A DNA stretch of 64,000 nucleotides from Prosthecomicrobium pneumaticum. GTDB lineage: Bacteria; Pseudomonadota; Alphaproteobacteria; Rhizobiales; Kaistiaceae. Shown here one piece after another: positions 1-9,491 of the stretch. The notes beneath the pieces are model-generated. The model saw nothing but the letters and a program-made list of their open reading frames with translations, did no database searches and was not told where the DNA came from. Each line of letters begins with the position of its first letter. Within the stretch, counting starts at the first letter, position 1. The position numbers and the translations under genes are program-made. The stretch is taken from the NCBI RefSeq assembly GCF_014199915.1, contig NZ_JACHOO010000003.1:573690-637689 (forward strand), in the 5' to 3' direction.

Positions 1-209
1 TCGCCGGCGCGGCGCAGTTCACGCCGAAGACGGTCGAGACCGCGGACGAGCGCGAGAAGCTGATGTTCCGTGTCAAGCTCCGCATCGCGCCCGATCTGCT
101 GCGGCAATACGAGGCGCGGGTGAAGACCGGCGTGCGCGGCGTCGCCTATGTCCGCACCGACCCGGCGACGCCCTGGCCGGACCGGCTGGCGGTGAAGCTG
201 CCGCAATGA
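1..209 (+). CDS. HlyD-family periplasmic adaptor, 3' end only
   Basis: The frame opens before the window and ends at TGA 207-209; 69 codons are visible from base 3. The residues contain [18 protein letters not shown] and then [12 protein letters not shown], a C-terminal beta-barrel ending typical of the HlyD/YhiI membrane-fusion adaptors that partner RbbA-type exporters. The stop overlaps the ATG of the next gene (ATGA), so adaptor, ATPase and permease form one operon. The adaptor would link the inner-membrane pump to the outer membrane. The N-terminal signal anchor and coiled coil lie outside the window. Confidence 0.85.
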   Translation, partial: AGAAQFTPKTVETADEREKLMFRVKLRIAPDLLRQYEARVKTGVRGVAYVRTDPATPWPDRLAVKLPQ

Positions 210-2932
210 CGGACGATCCGGTCGTCCGGCTGTCCGGCGTCAGCCATCGCTATGGCCGGACGATTGCGCTCGACGCCGTCGATCTCGCTGTCCCCGCCGG
301 CTGCATGGCCGGGCTGATCGGCCCGGATGGCGTCGGCAAGTCGACGCTCCTTTCGCTCGCCGCCGGCGTCACCCGGATCCAGAGCGGTGCCGTCTCCGTT
401 CTCGGCCGCGACATGCGCCATGCCGGCGAGCGGCGGGCGACGGGCGCGCGCGTCGCCTTCATGCCGCAGGGGCTTGGCCGCAACCTCTATCCGACGCTGA
501 GCGTGGCGGAAAACCTCGCCTTCTTCGCGCGCCTGTTCGATCAGGGCGCGGCCGAGCGGGAGGCGCGGATCGTCGAGCTCCTCGCCGCCACCGGCCTTGC
601 GCCGTTCCGCGACCGGCCGGCCGGAAAGCTCTCCGGTGGCATGAAGCAGAAGCTCGGCATCTGCGCGGCGCTGATCCACGATCCCGACCTCGTCATCCTC
701 GACGAGCCGACCACCGGCATCGACCCCTTGTCGCGGCGGCAGTTCTGGGAGCTCATCGACCGGATGCGCGGCCGGCGGCCGCAGATGAGCGTGCTGGTCG
801 CCACCGCCTATATGGAGGAGGCGGAGCGGTTCGACTGGCTCGCCGCGCTCCATGACGGGCGGGTCATCGCCTCCGGCACGCCGGCGGCGGTGCGGGAAGG
901 GGCCGGTGCCGCGACGCTCGAGCGGGCCTTCGTCGCGCTCCTCCCCGCGTCCGCGCGCGGCGACGATACACCGCTCGTCGTACCGCCGCGGCCGCCGATC
1001 GACGGTGCGCCGGCGATCGAGGCGGAGGGGCTGACGCGCCGCTTCGGCAGCTTCACGGCCGTCGACCATGTCAGCTTCCGGATCGAGAAGGGCGAGATCT
1101 TCGGCTTTCTCGGCTCGAACGGCAGCGGCAAGAGCACGACGATGAAGATGCTCACCGGTCTGTTGCCGGCGAGCGAGGGCCGCGCTGCCCTGTTCGGCCA
1201 GCCGCTCGACCCCTCCGACATGGCGACCCGCCGCCGGGTCGGCTACATGTCGCAGTCCTTCTCGCTCTATGGCGAGCTGACCGTCCGGCACAATCTCACC
1301 CTGCACGCCCAGCTCTTCCAGCTGCCGATGGAGGAGATCCCGGCCCGCGTCGCCGAGATGCTCGAGCGGTTCGATCTCGCCGAGCACGCCGAGGCGCGGC
1401 CGGAGAGCCTGCCGCTCGGCATCCGCCAGCGCCTGCAGCTCGCCGTCGCAGTGATCCACCGGCCGGAGATCCTGATCCTCGACGAGCCGACCTCGGGCGT
1501 GGATCCGGTGGCGCGCGACGGCTTCTGGCGCCTCCTGATCGGCCTGTCGCGGCAGGAGGGGGTGACGATCTTCCTCTCCACCCATTTCATGAACGAGGCG
1601 GAGCGTTGCGACCGCATCTCGCTGATGCACGAGGGCAAGGTGCTCGCCGTCGGCGCCCCGGCGGCGCTGCGCGCCGCGCGGAACGATGCGCCGCTCGAGG
1701 ACGTCTTCATCGCCGTGCTCGAAGAGGCGGGCATGGGCCGGGCGGCGGGGGAGGACACCGCGCCGCCGCCTGCCGTTCCCGCGGCGGGCGCCCGGCGGCT
1801 GCGGCGCTTCGATCCCGGCCGTATCCTCGCCTATGCCTGGCGCGAGACGCTCGAGATCCTGCGCGATCCGGCGCGGCTCGTCTTTGCGCTCGCCGGGCCG
1901 GCACTGCTCCTCGTCACCTTCGGTTACGGCATCTCCTTCGACGTCGAGAACCTGCCTTATGCCGCTTTTGATCAGGACCAGACGGTCGAGAGCCGGCAAT
2001 TGCTCGAGAGCTTCGCGGGCTCGCGCTATTTCGAGGAGCGGGCGCCGATCGCCTCCGCCGCGGAGATCGAGCGACGGCTGAAATCCGGCGAACTGTCGGT
2101 TGCGGTGGAGGTGCCGCCCGACTTCGGTCGCGACCTCCTGCGCGACCGGCGGCCTTCGGTTGCCGTGACGCTCGATGGTGCCATGCCGTTCCGCGCCGAG
2201 ACGACGCGCGGCTATGTCGAGGGTCTGGCGGCCGGCTATCTCGCGGATGCCGCGCGCCGCCAGACGGGGATCGAGACGGCGCTCTCCCCGGTCGGGATCG
2301 AGACGCGCTATCGCTACAATCAGGCGTTTCGCAGCGCCAATGCGATCGTGCCGAGCGTGATCGTCCTCCTCCTCGTGCTCATCCCGGCGATCATGACGGC
2401 GCTCGGCATCGTGCGCGAGAAGGAGACCGGCTCGATCGCCAACTTCCAGGCGACGCCGGTGACGAAGATCGAGTTCCTGCTCGGCAAGCAGGCGCCCTAT
2501 GTGGCGATCGCCTTCGCAAGCTTCCTGTCGCTCATCGGCATCGCCCGCTTCCTGTTCGGTGTGCCGATCACCGGCTCGCTCGCCACCCTCGCGCTCGGCT
2601 CGCTGCTCTATGTGCTCGCGACGACGGGCTTCGGCCTCTTCGTGTCGAGCTTCGTGCGCACCCAGGTGGCGGCGATCTTCGCTGCGGCGATCATCTCGAT
2701 CATCCCGTCCGTCAATTTCTCGGGTCTGCTCGTGCCGGTCTCCTCGCTGTCGGGCGCCGGCCGGCTGATCGGCCTCTCCTTCCCGGCGGCGTGGTACCAG
2801 CCGGTCAGCGTCGGCGTCTTCGCGAAGGGGCTCGGCCTCGCCGACCTCGTCCCCAACCTCGCAATGCTCGGACTGTTCGGGCTCGGCTTCATCGCCGCCG
2901 CCTGGCTGGCGCTGCGCAAACGGAGCGCCTGA
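206..2932 (+). CDS. rbbA: RbbA-type ABC transporter: two ATPase domains fused to an ABC-2 permease
   Basis: A 908-residue protein with three parts. The first ATPase domain (about residues 6-240) has Walker A GPDGVGKS near 39-46, signature LSGGMKQ and Walker [12 protein letters not shown]. The second (about 270-495) has GSNGSGKS, a degenerate signature LPLGIRQ and [11 protein letters not shown]. The last 370 residues form an ABC-2 permease with an N-terminal membrane helix, a large periplasmic loop and a cluster of helices near the C-terminus. This is the architecture of the RbbA/YhiH group, annotated in E. coli as ribosome-associated ATPase but encoded with HlyD and a second permease, as here. 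By context it is more likely an exporter. The substrate cannot be told from sequence. The start overlaps the upstream stop. Confidence 0.9.
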   Translation: MTDDPVVRLSGVSHRYGRTIALDAVDLAVPAGCMAGLIGPDGVGKSTLLSLAAGVTRIQSGAVSVLGRDMRHAGERRATGARVAFMPQGLGRNLYPTLSVAENLAFFARLFDQGAAEREARIVELLAATGLAPFRDRPAGKLSGGMKQKLGICAALIHDPDLVILDEPTTGIDPLSRRQFWELIDRMRGRRPQMSVLVATAYMEEAERFDWLAALHDGRVIASGTPAAVREGAGAATLERAFVALLPASARGDDTPLVVPPRPPIDGAPAIEAEGLTRRFGSFTAVDHVSFRIEKGEIFGFLGSNGSGKSTTMKMLTGLLPASEGRAALFGQPLDPSDMATRRRVGYMSQSFSLYGELTVRHNLTLHAQLFQLPMEEIPARVAEMLERFDLAEHAEARPESLPLGIRQRLQLAVAVIHRPEILILDEPTSGVDPVARDGFWRLLIGLSRQEGVTIFLSTHFMNEAERCDRISLMHEGKVLAVGAPAALRAARNDAPLEDVFIAVLEEAGMGRAAGEDTAPPPAVPAAGARRLRRFDPGRILAYAWRETLEILRDPARLVFALAGPALLLVTFGYGISFDVENLPYAAFDQDQTVESRQLLESFAGSRYFEERAPIASAAEIERRLKSGELSVAVEVPPDFGRDLLRDRRPSVAVTLDGAMPFRAETTRGYVEGLAAGYLADAARRQTGIETALSPVGIETRYRYNQAFRSANAIVPSVIVLLLVLIPAIMTALGIVREKETGSIANFQATPVTKIEFLLGKQAPYVAIAFASFLSLIGIARFLFGVPITGSLATLALGSLLYVLATTGFGLFVSSFVRTQVAAIFAAAIISIIPSVNFSGLLVPVSSLSGAGRLIGLSFPAAWYQPVSVGVFAKGLGLADLVPNLAMLGLFGLGFIAAAWLALRKRSA

Positions 2933-2935
2933 GCG

Positions 2936-4057
2936 ATGAAGGCCCGGTTGTTTCGCATCCTGCGGCTCGGCATCAAGGAGCTCTACAGCCTGCGTGCCGA
3001 CCCGGTGCTCGTCATCCTGATCGTCTACACCTTCACGATCGCGGTCTATTCGGTGTCGACGGGCGCCAAGTTCGAGGTCGAGAACGCTGCCGTCGGCATC
3101 GTCGACGAGGATCGTTCGATGCTCTCGGCGCGCATCCGCGATGCACTGCTCGCTCCCTTCTTCAAGCCGCCCGAACTGATCGACGCGGCGGAGATCGATA
3201 GGGCGATGAATGCCGGCCGCTTCGTCTTCGTGGTCGAGATCCCACCCCGCTTCGAGGAGGACGCGATCGCCGGCCGGCATCCGACGATCCAGATCGACGT
3301 CGACGCCACCGCGATGTCGCAGGCCGGCAACGGCGCCGGCTACATTCAGAGCATCATCGGGCAGGAGGTCGCCACAGCGCTGCCCGATCAGGCCTCGACC
3401 GCGCCGGTCCAACTGGTCGTTCGCGCGCTCTTCAACCCCAACCTCAACTCGGCCTGGTTCACCGCCGTGATGCAGGTGGTCAACAACATCACGCTGCTCG
3501 CGATCATTCTGACGGGCGCGGCGCTGATCCGCGAGCGCGAGCACGGCACGATCGAGCATCTCCTCGTCATGCCGGTGACGCCGATGGAGATCATGGCGGC
3601 AAAGATCTGGGCGAACGGCCTCGTCATCGTCGTTGCCGCGACGCTGTCGCTGACCCTCGTCGTCGAACGGCTGCTCGCCGTGCCGATCGCCGGTTCGGTG
3701 CCGCTCTTCGTCGGCGCGACCGTGCTCTATCTCTTCTCGGTGACCGCCCTCGGCATCCTGATCGCCACGGTCGCGACGACCATGGGTCAGTTCGGCCTGA
3801 TCGTCATCCCGGTGATCGTCGTCATGTATCTCCTGTCGGGCAGCACCACGCCGCTCGAAAGCATGCCGGACTGGCTGCGCATGGTGATGCAGCTCTCGCC
3901 GTCGACCCATTTCGTCGCGCTCGCGCAGGCGATCCTCTATCGCGGCGCCGGGCTCTCGATCATCTGGCCGCAGCTCGGGGCGCTGACGGCGATCGGCGCC
4001 GCCTTCTTCGCCCTCGCGGCGCTGCGCTTCCGCAAGGCCCTGCTGGCCGCCGGGTAG
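2936..4057 (+). CDS. ABC-2 type permease (YhhJ-like)
   Basis: A 373-residue membrane protein starting 3 bases after the rbbA stop, so translationally linked to it. It has one N-terminal membrane helix (about residues 22-42), a periplasmic segment of about 140 residues and five or six C-terminal helices containing IREREHGTIEHLLVMP, the hallmark of ABC-2 permeases. It resembles the permease half of RbbA, so the two probably form the two transmembrane halves of one exporter working with the HlyD adaptor. The substrate is unknown. Confidence 0.88.
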   Translation: MKARLFRILRLGIKELYSLRADPVLVILIVYTFTIAVYSVSTGAKFEVENAAVGIVDEDRSMLSARIRDALLAPFFKPPELIDAAEIDRAMNAGRFVFVVEIPPRFEEDAIAGRHPTIQIDVDATAMSQAGNGAGYIQSIIGQEVATALPDQASTAPVQLVVRALFNPNLNSAWFTAVMQVVNNITLLAIILTGAALIREREHGTIEHLLVMPVTPMEIMAAKIWANGLVIVVAATLSLTLVVERLLAVPIAGSVPLFVGATVLYLFSVTALGILIATVATTMGQFGLIVIPVIVVMYLLSGSTTPLESMPDWLRMVMQLSPSTHFVALAQAILYRGAGLSIIWPQLGALTAIGAAFFALAALRFRKALLAAG

Positions 4058-4156
4058 GGCGCCCGCCCGGGTCCGCCCGGCTACGCGCCGACATCGCTCA
4101 AGAAGGGAGCAAGGACCGCCCCCCAAGGCAGGCGAGGGGCCTGGGGAGTGGAACCG
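4058..4156. other. Convergent intergenic spacer
   Basis: A 99-base spacer between two converging genes. It contains C-rich and G-rich runs able to pair imperfectly (CCCCAAGGC with GCCTGGGG near 4120-4145), but there is no T-tract on either strand. No gene or clear intrinsic terminator is visible. Confidence 0.4.
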
Positions 4157-5341
4157 TCAGGCCGCGAGCAGCCCCGCCGCTTCTTCCGCGATCACCTGTT
4201 CCTCGTCGGTCGCCATCACCCGCACCGCGACGCGGCTCGCCGCCGCCTCGATCCGGAACGCGTTCGCACCGTTCGCCGTCCCGTCGAGGGCGACGCCGAG
4301 CCAGGCGAGATGCTGCCCGATCGCGGCCCGGACCGCCGGCTGGTGCTCGCCGATGCCGGCGGTGAAGACGAGCCCGTCGAGCCCGCCGATCGTCGTCGCC
4401 TGCGCGGCGATCTCGCGGGCGATGCGGAAGGCGAAGAGGGCGAGCGCCTCGCGCGCCTCGGGCCGGTCGCTCGCGAGGAGATCACGGCTGTCGCCGCTCG
4501 TTCCGGACACGCCGAGGAGGCCGGAGCGGTGGTAGAGCATGTCTTCCACCTCCGGCGCGCCGAGATCGTTCCTCTGGAGCAGATGAAGGAGCACGCCCGG
4601 GTCGAGCGCGCCGCAGCGGGTCGCCATCGGAATGCCGTCGAGGGTCGAGAAGCTCATCGAGGTGTCGCGGCTCACCCCGCCTTCGAGCGCGCAGAGGCTG
4701 GCGCCGCTGCCGAGATGGGCGACCACCACGCGGCCGGCAGCGAGCGCCGGGTCGCGCGCCGCGAGCTGGCCGGCGATCGAGCGATAGGAGAGGCCGTGGA
4801 AGCCGTAGCGCTTGATCCCTTCGTCGAAGAGGACCCGGGGCAGGGCGAAGCGGCGGACGAGATCGCTCTGCGACCGGTGGAAGGCGGTGTCGAAGGAGGC
4901 GGTCTGCGGCCGGTCCGGCCAGATCCGGCCGATCGCCCGGATCAGCCGGAGGCTGTGCGGCTGGTGCAGCGGCGCGAGCGGGGTGAGCGCCGCGATCGCC
5001 GCGAGCACCTCGGGCGTGATCCGCACCGGACCGGCGAAGCGGTCGCCGCCATGCACGACGCGATGGCCCGCGGCGGCGATCTCGGCGGTGCCGAAATGAT
5101 GCGCCAGCCAGTCGAGCGTCTCGCGGATCACGTCGTGAAGGTCGTCCTCGGCGGGCGCCGCGGACAGCGGGATGTCGACCGTCTGCGGCCCCTCGGTGAT
5201 GTGAAGGACGAGCGGCGCCCGCTTGAGGTCGATCATGCCGCGGCCGATGCGGCGCGGCGGACCGGCTTGTGGCAGGGCGAAGAGGCCGAGCTTGATCGTC
5301 GAGGAGCCGGGATTGAAGGTGAGCAGGATCCGCCCGGTCAT
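4157..5341 (-). CDS. ackA: Acetate kinase
   Basis: A 394-residue ASKHA-fold kinase interconverting acetyl phosphate plus ADP with acetate plus ATP in the cytosol. Family motifs visible are NPGSSTIKLGLF at residues 10-21, GHRVVHGG, DTAFHRSQ, the phosphate loop AHLGSGASLC and GGLDGLVFTAGIGEH. Length matches the family. ATG 5341 is chosen because it overlaps the stop of the upstream phosphotransacetylase fusion (ATGA); a longer upstream reading would run over that gene. It is the last gene of the operon phaC, MaoC-Pta, ackA and would harvest ATP from the acetyl phosphate made by its neighbour. Confidence 0.95.
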   Translation of the reverse strand: MTGRILLTFNPGSSTIKLGLFALPQAGPPRRIGRGMIDLKRAPLVLHITEGPQTVDIPLSAAPAEDDLHDVIRETLDWLAHHFGTAEIAAAGHRVVHGGDRFAGPVRITPEVLAAIAALTPLAPLHQPHSLRLIRAIGRIWPDRPQTASFDTAFHRSQSDLVRRFALPRVLFDEGIKRYGFHGLSYRSIAGQLAARDPALAAGRVVVAHLGSGASLCALEGGVSRDTSMSFSTLDGIPMATRCGALDPGVLLHLLQRNDLGAPEVEDMLYHRSGLLGVSGTSGDSRDLLASDRPEAREALALFAFRIAREIAAQATTIGGLDGLVFTAGIGEHQPAVRAAIGQHLAWLGVALDGTANGANAFRIEAAASRVAVRVMATDEEQVIAEEAAGLLAA

Positions 5342-6735
5342 GCCGCCACCGGACGCTTGACGCCGGCGAGCTTCGCCAGCGCGGCCGAGGCGAGCCGCAC
5401 CTTCAGGCTGTCGGCCCGGCTCGTCAGGATGATCGGCACCCGCGCGCCGAGCACCAGCCCGGCGGCATCCGCCCCGCCGAGATAGATCAGCTGCTTCGCC
5501 AGCATGTTGCCGGCCTCGAGGTCGGGTGCGAGGAGGATGTCGGCGCGACCCGCGACGGGCGAGACGATCTCCTTGATCCGCGCTGCGGCGAGGCTGATCG
5601 CGTTGTCGAAGGCGAGCGGCCCGTCGACCTTGGCCCCGGTGATCTGGCCGCGCGCCGCCATCACGGTGAGTGCGGCCGCATCGAGCGTCGCGGGCATTGC
5701 CGGGTCGACCGTCTCGACGGCGGCGAGCGCGGCGACCAGCGGTTCCTCGACGCCGAGCCGGTGCATCAGATCGATGGCGTTCTGGACGATGTCGCGCTTG
5801 TGGGCGAGGGTGGGCGCGATGTTGACCGCCGCATCGGTGACGATGAGGGGTTTCGGATAAGTCGGCACGTCGAGCACATAGACATGGCTGATGCGCCGCT
5901 CCGTCCTGAGACCGGAGCCGGGCGCGACCACCGCGCCGAGCAGTTCGTCGCTGTGCAGGCTGCCCTTCATCAGCGCGTCGACCGTGCCGGCGGCGGCGAG
6001 CGCCACGGCGCGCTCCGCGGCCTCGTGGCTGTGCTCCGCCGGCTCGATGCGCAGCCCGGCGAGCGACAGGCCGGCCGCCTCCGCCGCGGCGCGGATCTTC
6101 GCCTCGGGTCCGACGAGGAGCGGTGCGATCAGCCCCTCGTCGCGCGCCTCGAGCGCGGCGCCGAGCGCCTCGGCATTGCAGGGATGCACGACCGCCGTGG
6201 CGAGCGGCGCGCCCTGCCGCGCCTCGCCGATGAAGCGGGCATAGCGGTCGTGCCCGTTGAGCCGCACCTCCGGCACCACCATCGGCGGCAGGGCGATCGA
6301 TTCCGCCGGCGCGATCACCGTCGCCTCGCCGGAGAGCACGGTTTCGCCGCTCGCATTGGCGCAGATCGTGTCGAGCACGACGATGCGCCGCTCGGCGCGC
6401 TTCTCCTTCACCGTGACGCGGGCCGTCACCGTGTCGCCGGGCGCGACCGGGCGGCGGAAGCGGAGCGTCTGGTCGAGATAGATCGTGCCGGGGCCCGGAA
6501 GCTGCGTGCCGAGCAGCGCCGAGATCAGGCTGCCGGTCCACATGCCGTGGATGACGACATGGCCGAACGGATCGGTGGCGGCGAAGGCGGCATCGAGATG
6601 GGCCGGATTGACGTCGCCGGTGACGGCGGCGAAGAGCTTGATGTCCGCCTCCGTGACCGTGCGGCTGAGCGTGGCGCTGTCGCCGATGACGAGCGCGTCG
6701 AACGGGCGGTTGCGCAGGAGGAGCGGGGCGTCCAT
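5338..6735 (-). CDS. MaoC-like (R)-enoyl-CoA hydratase / phosphate acyltransferase fusion
   Basis: 465 residues. Residues about 10-135 are a MaoC/PhaJ hot-dog domain with the hydratase motif TGDVNPAHLD (D41, N43, P44, H46). Residues about 160-465 are a phosphate acetyl/butyryltransferase domain containing HPCNAEALGAALEA, LMKGSLHSDELLGAV and a C-terminal ILTSRADS. The transferase half converts acyl-CoA and phosphate to acyl phosphate for the overlapping ackA. The hydratase half would form (R)-3-hydroxyacyl-CoA, the substrate of the PHA synthase encoded 7 bases upstream. ATG 6735 follows AGAGGTGAGG; an in-frame extension upstream would overlap phaC and is rejected. This domain pairing is known as a bifunctional enoyl-CoA hydratase/phosphate acetyltransferase. 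Confidence 0.92.
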   Translation of the reverse strand: MDAPLLLRNRPFDALVIGDSATLSRTVTEADIKLFAAVTGDVNPAHLDAAFAATDPFGHVVIHGMWTGSLISALLGTQLPGPGTIYLDQTLRFRRPVAPGDTVTARVTVKEKRAERRIVVLDTICANASGETVLSGEATVIAPAESIALPPMVVPEVRLNGHDRYARFIGEARQGAPLATAVVHPCNAEALGAALEARDEGLIAPLLVGPEAKIRAAAEAAGLSLAGLRIEPAEHSHEAAERAVALAAAGTVDALMKGSLHSDELLGAVVAPGSGLRTERRISHVYVLDVPTYPKPLIVTDAAVNIAPTLAHKRDIVQNAIDLMHRLGVEEPLVAALAAVETVDPAMPATLDAAALTVMAARGQITGAKVDGPLAFDNAISLAAARIKEIVSPVAGRADILLAPDLEAGNMLAKQLIYLGGADAAGLVLGARVPIILTSRADSLKVRLASAALAKLAGVKRPVAA

Positions 6736-6742
6736 CGGGACC

Positions 6743-8539
6743 TCACCTCTGGAAGACATAGGTGCCGGGCGCGTCGGCGAGCGGCGGATGGCCCGGGCCG
6801 CCGAGCGCCGGCGGGGCAATCCGGTCCGGGCTCGAATGCGCCGTCAGCCAGGCTTCCCAGGCGGTCCACCAGGAGCCCTCCGTGCGCGCCGCCTCGGCGA
6901 GCCATTCGTCCGGGCTGTGGCAGAGATCGTCCGCCTTCTTCGTCCGGATCCGGAACGAGCGGTGCCTGTGGCCGGGCTCGCTGACGATGCCGGCATTATG
7001 GCCGCCGCTCGTCAGCGCGAAGGTGACGTCGGTGTCGGAGAGATAGTGGATCTTGTAGACCGAGCGCCACGGCGCGACGTGATCGCGCTCGGTGCCGACG
7101 GCGAAAATCGGCGCGCGGATGTTCTGGATGGCGATCGGCCGGCCGTCGACCATGACACGGCCCGAGGCGAGGTCGTTGTCGAGGAAGAGCCTGCGCAGAT
7201 AGTCGGAATGCATGCGGTAGGGCATACGCGTCGCATCGGCGTTCCAGGCCATCAGGTCGATCATCGGCGTGCGCTCGCCCATCAGATAGTCGTGCACGAG
7301 GCGCGACCAGACGAGATCGTTGGAGCGCAGCATCTGGAAGGCGCCCGCCATCTGTCCGGCGCCGAGCGTGCCGCGGTCCCACATCATGCCTTCGAGGAAG
7401 GCGACCTCGCTCTCGTCGATGAAGAGCTGCAATTCGCCGGGCTCGGTGAAGTCGGTCTGCGCGGCGAGGAGCGTGACCGAGGCGAGCCGGTCGTCGCCGA
7501 ACTCGGCCATCGCCGCGGCGGCGAGAGCGAGCAGCGTGCCGCCGAGGCAATAACCCGCCGCATGGACCTTCGCGCCCGGCACGATCGCGCCGACCGCATC
7601 GAGCGCCGCCATCACGCCCTGGCGCCGGTAATCCTCGAGCGACAGGTCGCGGTCGTCGCTCGTCACATTGCGCCAGGAGATGCAGAAGACGGTGTGGCCC
7701 TTCCCGACGAGATAGCGGACGAGGGAGTTCTCCGGCGACAGGTCGAGGATGTAGTATTTCATGATCCAGGCCGGGACGATCAGCACCGGCTCGGCCAGTA
7801 CCGTCTCCGTCGCCGGCGCATACTGGATCAGCTCGATCAGGTGGTTGCGGAAGACCACCTTACCCCGCGTCACCGCAACGTCGCGGCCGACCTCGAAGGC
7901 CTCCGTCCCGACCGGCGGCGCACCGGTGATCTGGCGCGTCCAGTCCTCGATGAAATTGCGCGCGCCCTCGAGCAGATTGGCGCCGCCCGTCTCGGCCGTG
8001 CGGGCGATCACTTCCGGATTGGCGAAGGGGAGATTGGCCGGCGCCATCATGTCGAGCCACTGCCGGATCGCGAAGGAGACCACCGCCTCGTGGTGGCGCG
8101 ACACCCCGGGCACCTCTTGAGTGGCGTTGTGCCACCATTGCTGGGCGAGCAGGAAGGCCTGATATGAGAGATTGAAGGGCGGGTTGCGCCAGGCCGGATC
8201 GGCGAAGCGCTCGTCGCCCGGGAGGGGCGCGATCGCCGGCGTCGCCTGCGGATCGACCGCCGCGCGGGCGGCATGCGCGGCGAGCCGCGCCGTCTTCTCC
8301 ATCGCCTTCGCGGCCAGCTCGGCGCGCTTGCCGGGCGCACCGGCGAGATGGATCGCCCAGTCGGCGAAGGCGAGGCCGAGCGCGGCGGGCGACAGGCCGC
8401 CGGTCAGCCGGGCGAGGCTCGCGCTCGTCATCCGGTCGATGGCGCGGAAGCCCTCGCTCGACAACCGGTCGTCGGCCGGATCGCCCGGCGGGGGCGGGGG
8501 GCGGGTCGCCGGCGGCGGCGCGGGGGCTCGGGCATCCAT
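6743..8539 (-). CDS. phaC: Poly(3-hydroxyalkanoate) synthase, class I
   Basis: A 598-residue alpha/beta hydrolase that polymerises (R)-3-hydroxyacyl-CoA into PHA at the granule surface. The lipase-like box is GYCLGG with catalytic Cys331; the Asp (GTERDHVAP) and His (SGGHNAGIV) of the triad follow, along with the family stretch PWIMKYYILDLSPENS in variant form (PAWIMKYYILDL). The proline-rich N-terminus (residues 1-25) is poorly conserved. ATG 8539 has GGAG upstream. A FixK/FNR-type box lies about 70 bases upstream, so low-oxygen induction is inferred. First gene of the operon with the hydratase/Pta fusion and ackA. phaA, phaB and phaR are not in the window. Confidence 0.95.
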   Translation of the reverse strand: MDARAPAPPPATRPPPPPGDPADDRLSSEGFRAIDRMTSASLARLTGGLSPAALGLAFADWAIHLAGAPGKRAELAAKAMEKTARLAAHAARAAVDPQATPAIAPLPGDERFADPAWRNPPFNLSYQAFLLAQQWWHNATQEVPGVSRHHEAVVSFAIRQWLDMMAPANLPFANPEVIARTAETGGANLLEGARNFIEDWTRQITGAPPVGTEAFEVGRDVAVTRGKVVFRNHLIELIQYAPATETVLAEPVLIVPAWIMKYYILDLSPENSLVRYLVGKGHTVFCISWRNVTSDDRDLSLEDYRRQGVMAALDAVGAIVPGAKVHAAGYCLGGTLLALAAAAMAEFGDDRLASVTLLAAQTDFTEPGELQLFIDESEVAFLEGMMWDRGTLGAGQMAGAFQMLRSNDLVWSRLVHDYLMGERTPMIDLMAWNADATRMPYRMHSDYLRRLFLDNDLASGRVMVDGRPIAIQNIRAPIFAVGTERDHVAPWRSVYKIHYLSDTDVTFALTSGGHNAGIVSEPGHRHRSFRIRTKKADDLCHSPDEWLAEAARTEGSWWTAWEAWLTAHSSPDRIAPPALGGPGHPPLADAPGTYVFQR

Positions 8540-8603
8540 GGTGATGGCTCCGTCGGACCGGGGGGTGGGCGCGGCGAGGCTAGCGGCGGACCGGAGGACG
8601 GCA

Positions 8604-8617
8604 TTGACCGCGATCAA
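8604..8617. promoter_or_regulatory. FixK/FNR-type binding site
   Basis: TTGACCGCGATCAA matches the consensus TTGAT-N4-ATCAA with one mismatch. It lies between divergent phaC (start 8539) and the CRP/FNR-family gene (start 8729). The position suggests that the neighbouring regulator, or another FnrL/FixK protein, controls phaC and possibly its own gene. Matching is by eye. Confidence 0.65.
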
Positions 8618-8728
8618 GACGGGCGCCGGCTCCGTACGTAATATCCCTTAAGGAGCAAACCGAATTATGTCGGGGGCTGCCGATCGCTACGGATGATCTC
8701 ACGAAATTCGAGCGGAGAGATCAGTCCC

Positions 8729-9409
8729 ATGTTGCAGCAGACGACGATCGGCAGCCGCGCCGTGCGGCCCTTCCCCTTCGATGTGGACGCCAAGGTCGAG
8801 GACGAGGCGGAGACGCTGTGGTCCGCCGCCACCCGCCAGACCGTTGCCGCCAACCGCGCGATCTACAGCGAGGGCGATCGCGCCGACCGGATGTTCAAGG
8901 TGGTGTCGGGGGCGGTGCGCACCTTCCAGTTGCTCGAGGACGGCCGCCGCCAGGTCAACGCCTTCTATCTCGCCGGCGAGATGTTCGGCCTCGAAGCGGG
9001 CGAGAGCTATCACTTCTGCGCCGAGGCGATCACCGCCACCCAGTTGCTCGTCGTCCGCCGCGAGGCGCTGAAGCACCGCATGGCGAGCCAGCCCTCGCTG
9101 ATCGGCGATCTGTGGCGGCTGACCGCCTTCGAGCTCGAACGGGCGCAGGCGCATTGCGTTCTGCTCGGCCGCAAGAGCGCGCTCGAGCGTGTCGCCTCCT
9201 TCCTCATCCAGATGAACGAGCGGACCCATGGCGGCAATGCGATCGAGCTGCCGATGAGCCGCCAGGACATCGCCGATTTCCTCGGTCTGACGATCGAGAC
9301 CGTGTCGCGCACCATGACGCAGCTCGAGGATCAGAAGCTGATCGACATGCCGAGCGCGCGCCACATCGTCATCCGCGACCGCCGGCCGCTCGCCGCGCTC
9401 GACAGCTGA
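8729..9409 (+). CDS. CRP/FNR-family transcriptional regulator (FixK-like)
   Basis: 226 residues from ATG 8729, which has GGAGAG about 9 bases upstream. An in-frame ATG at 8693 would add 12 residues but has a poor ribosome site. A cyclic-nucleotide-type beta barrel (about residues 25-135) is followed by a helix-turn-helix with MSRQDIADFLGLTIETVSR, the FNR/FixK recognition helix that reads TTGA half-sites. There is no N-terminal cysteine cluster; the only cysteines are in FCAEA and AHCVLL, so it lacks the FNR iron-sulfur ligands and is more like FixK, whose activity depends on expression level. It is divergent from the PHA/acetate-kinase operon, which it probably controls. Confidence 0.88.
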   Translation: MLQQTTIGSRAVRPFPFDVDAKVEDEAETLWSAATRQTVAANRAIYSEGDRADRMFKVVSGAVRTFQLLEDGRRQVNAFYLAGEMFGLEAGESYHFCAEAITATQLLVVRREALKHRMASQPSLIGDLWRLTAFELERAQAHCVLLGRKSALERVASFLIQMNERTHGGNAIELPMSRQDIADFLGLTIETVSRTMTQLEDQKLIDMPSARHIVIRDRRPLAALDS

Positions 9410-9457
9410 TCCTCCCCGGGCGGCCTCTCCCTGCAACAGGGCCGTTTCCGAACCTTC

Positions 9458-9491
9458 GCGGCGCATGTGGGCGACATGCGCCGCACTTTTT
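9458..9491 (+). terminator. Rho-independent terminator after the CRP/FNR gene
   Basis: An 11-bp perfect stem (GCGGCGCATGT at 9458-9468 with ACATGCGCCGC at 9474-9484), a 5-base loop and TTTTT at 9487-9491. The T-tract is on the plus strand, so it stops transcription of the regulator gene ahead of the convergent SDR gene, whose stop codon it touches. Confidence 0.9.

Noticed and set aside
146-4126. A 1326-codon open frame on the minus strand opposite rbbA and its permease, and similar very long antisense frames near 8699-9466, 16608-19100, 30337-32226, 50771-52378 and 52752-55709
   Set aside because: They are rich in Arg, Asp, Glu and His with no domain motifs, and mirror well-supported genes. 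High GC removes stop codons on the opposite strand.
8693-8728. Longer start of the CRP/FNR regulator at ATG 8693
   Set aside because: No good ribosome site, whereas ATG 8729 has GGAGAG at suitable distance. Kept only as an alternative.
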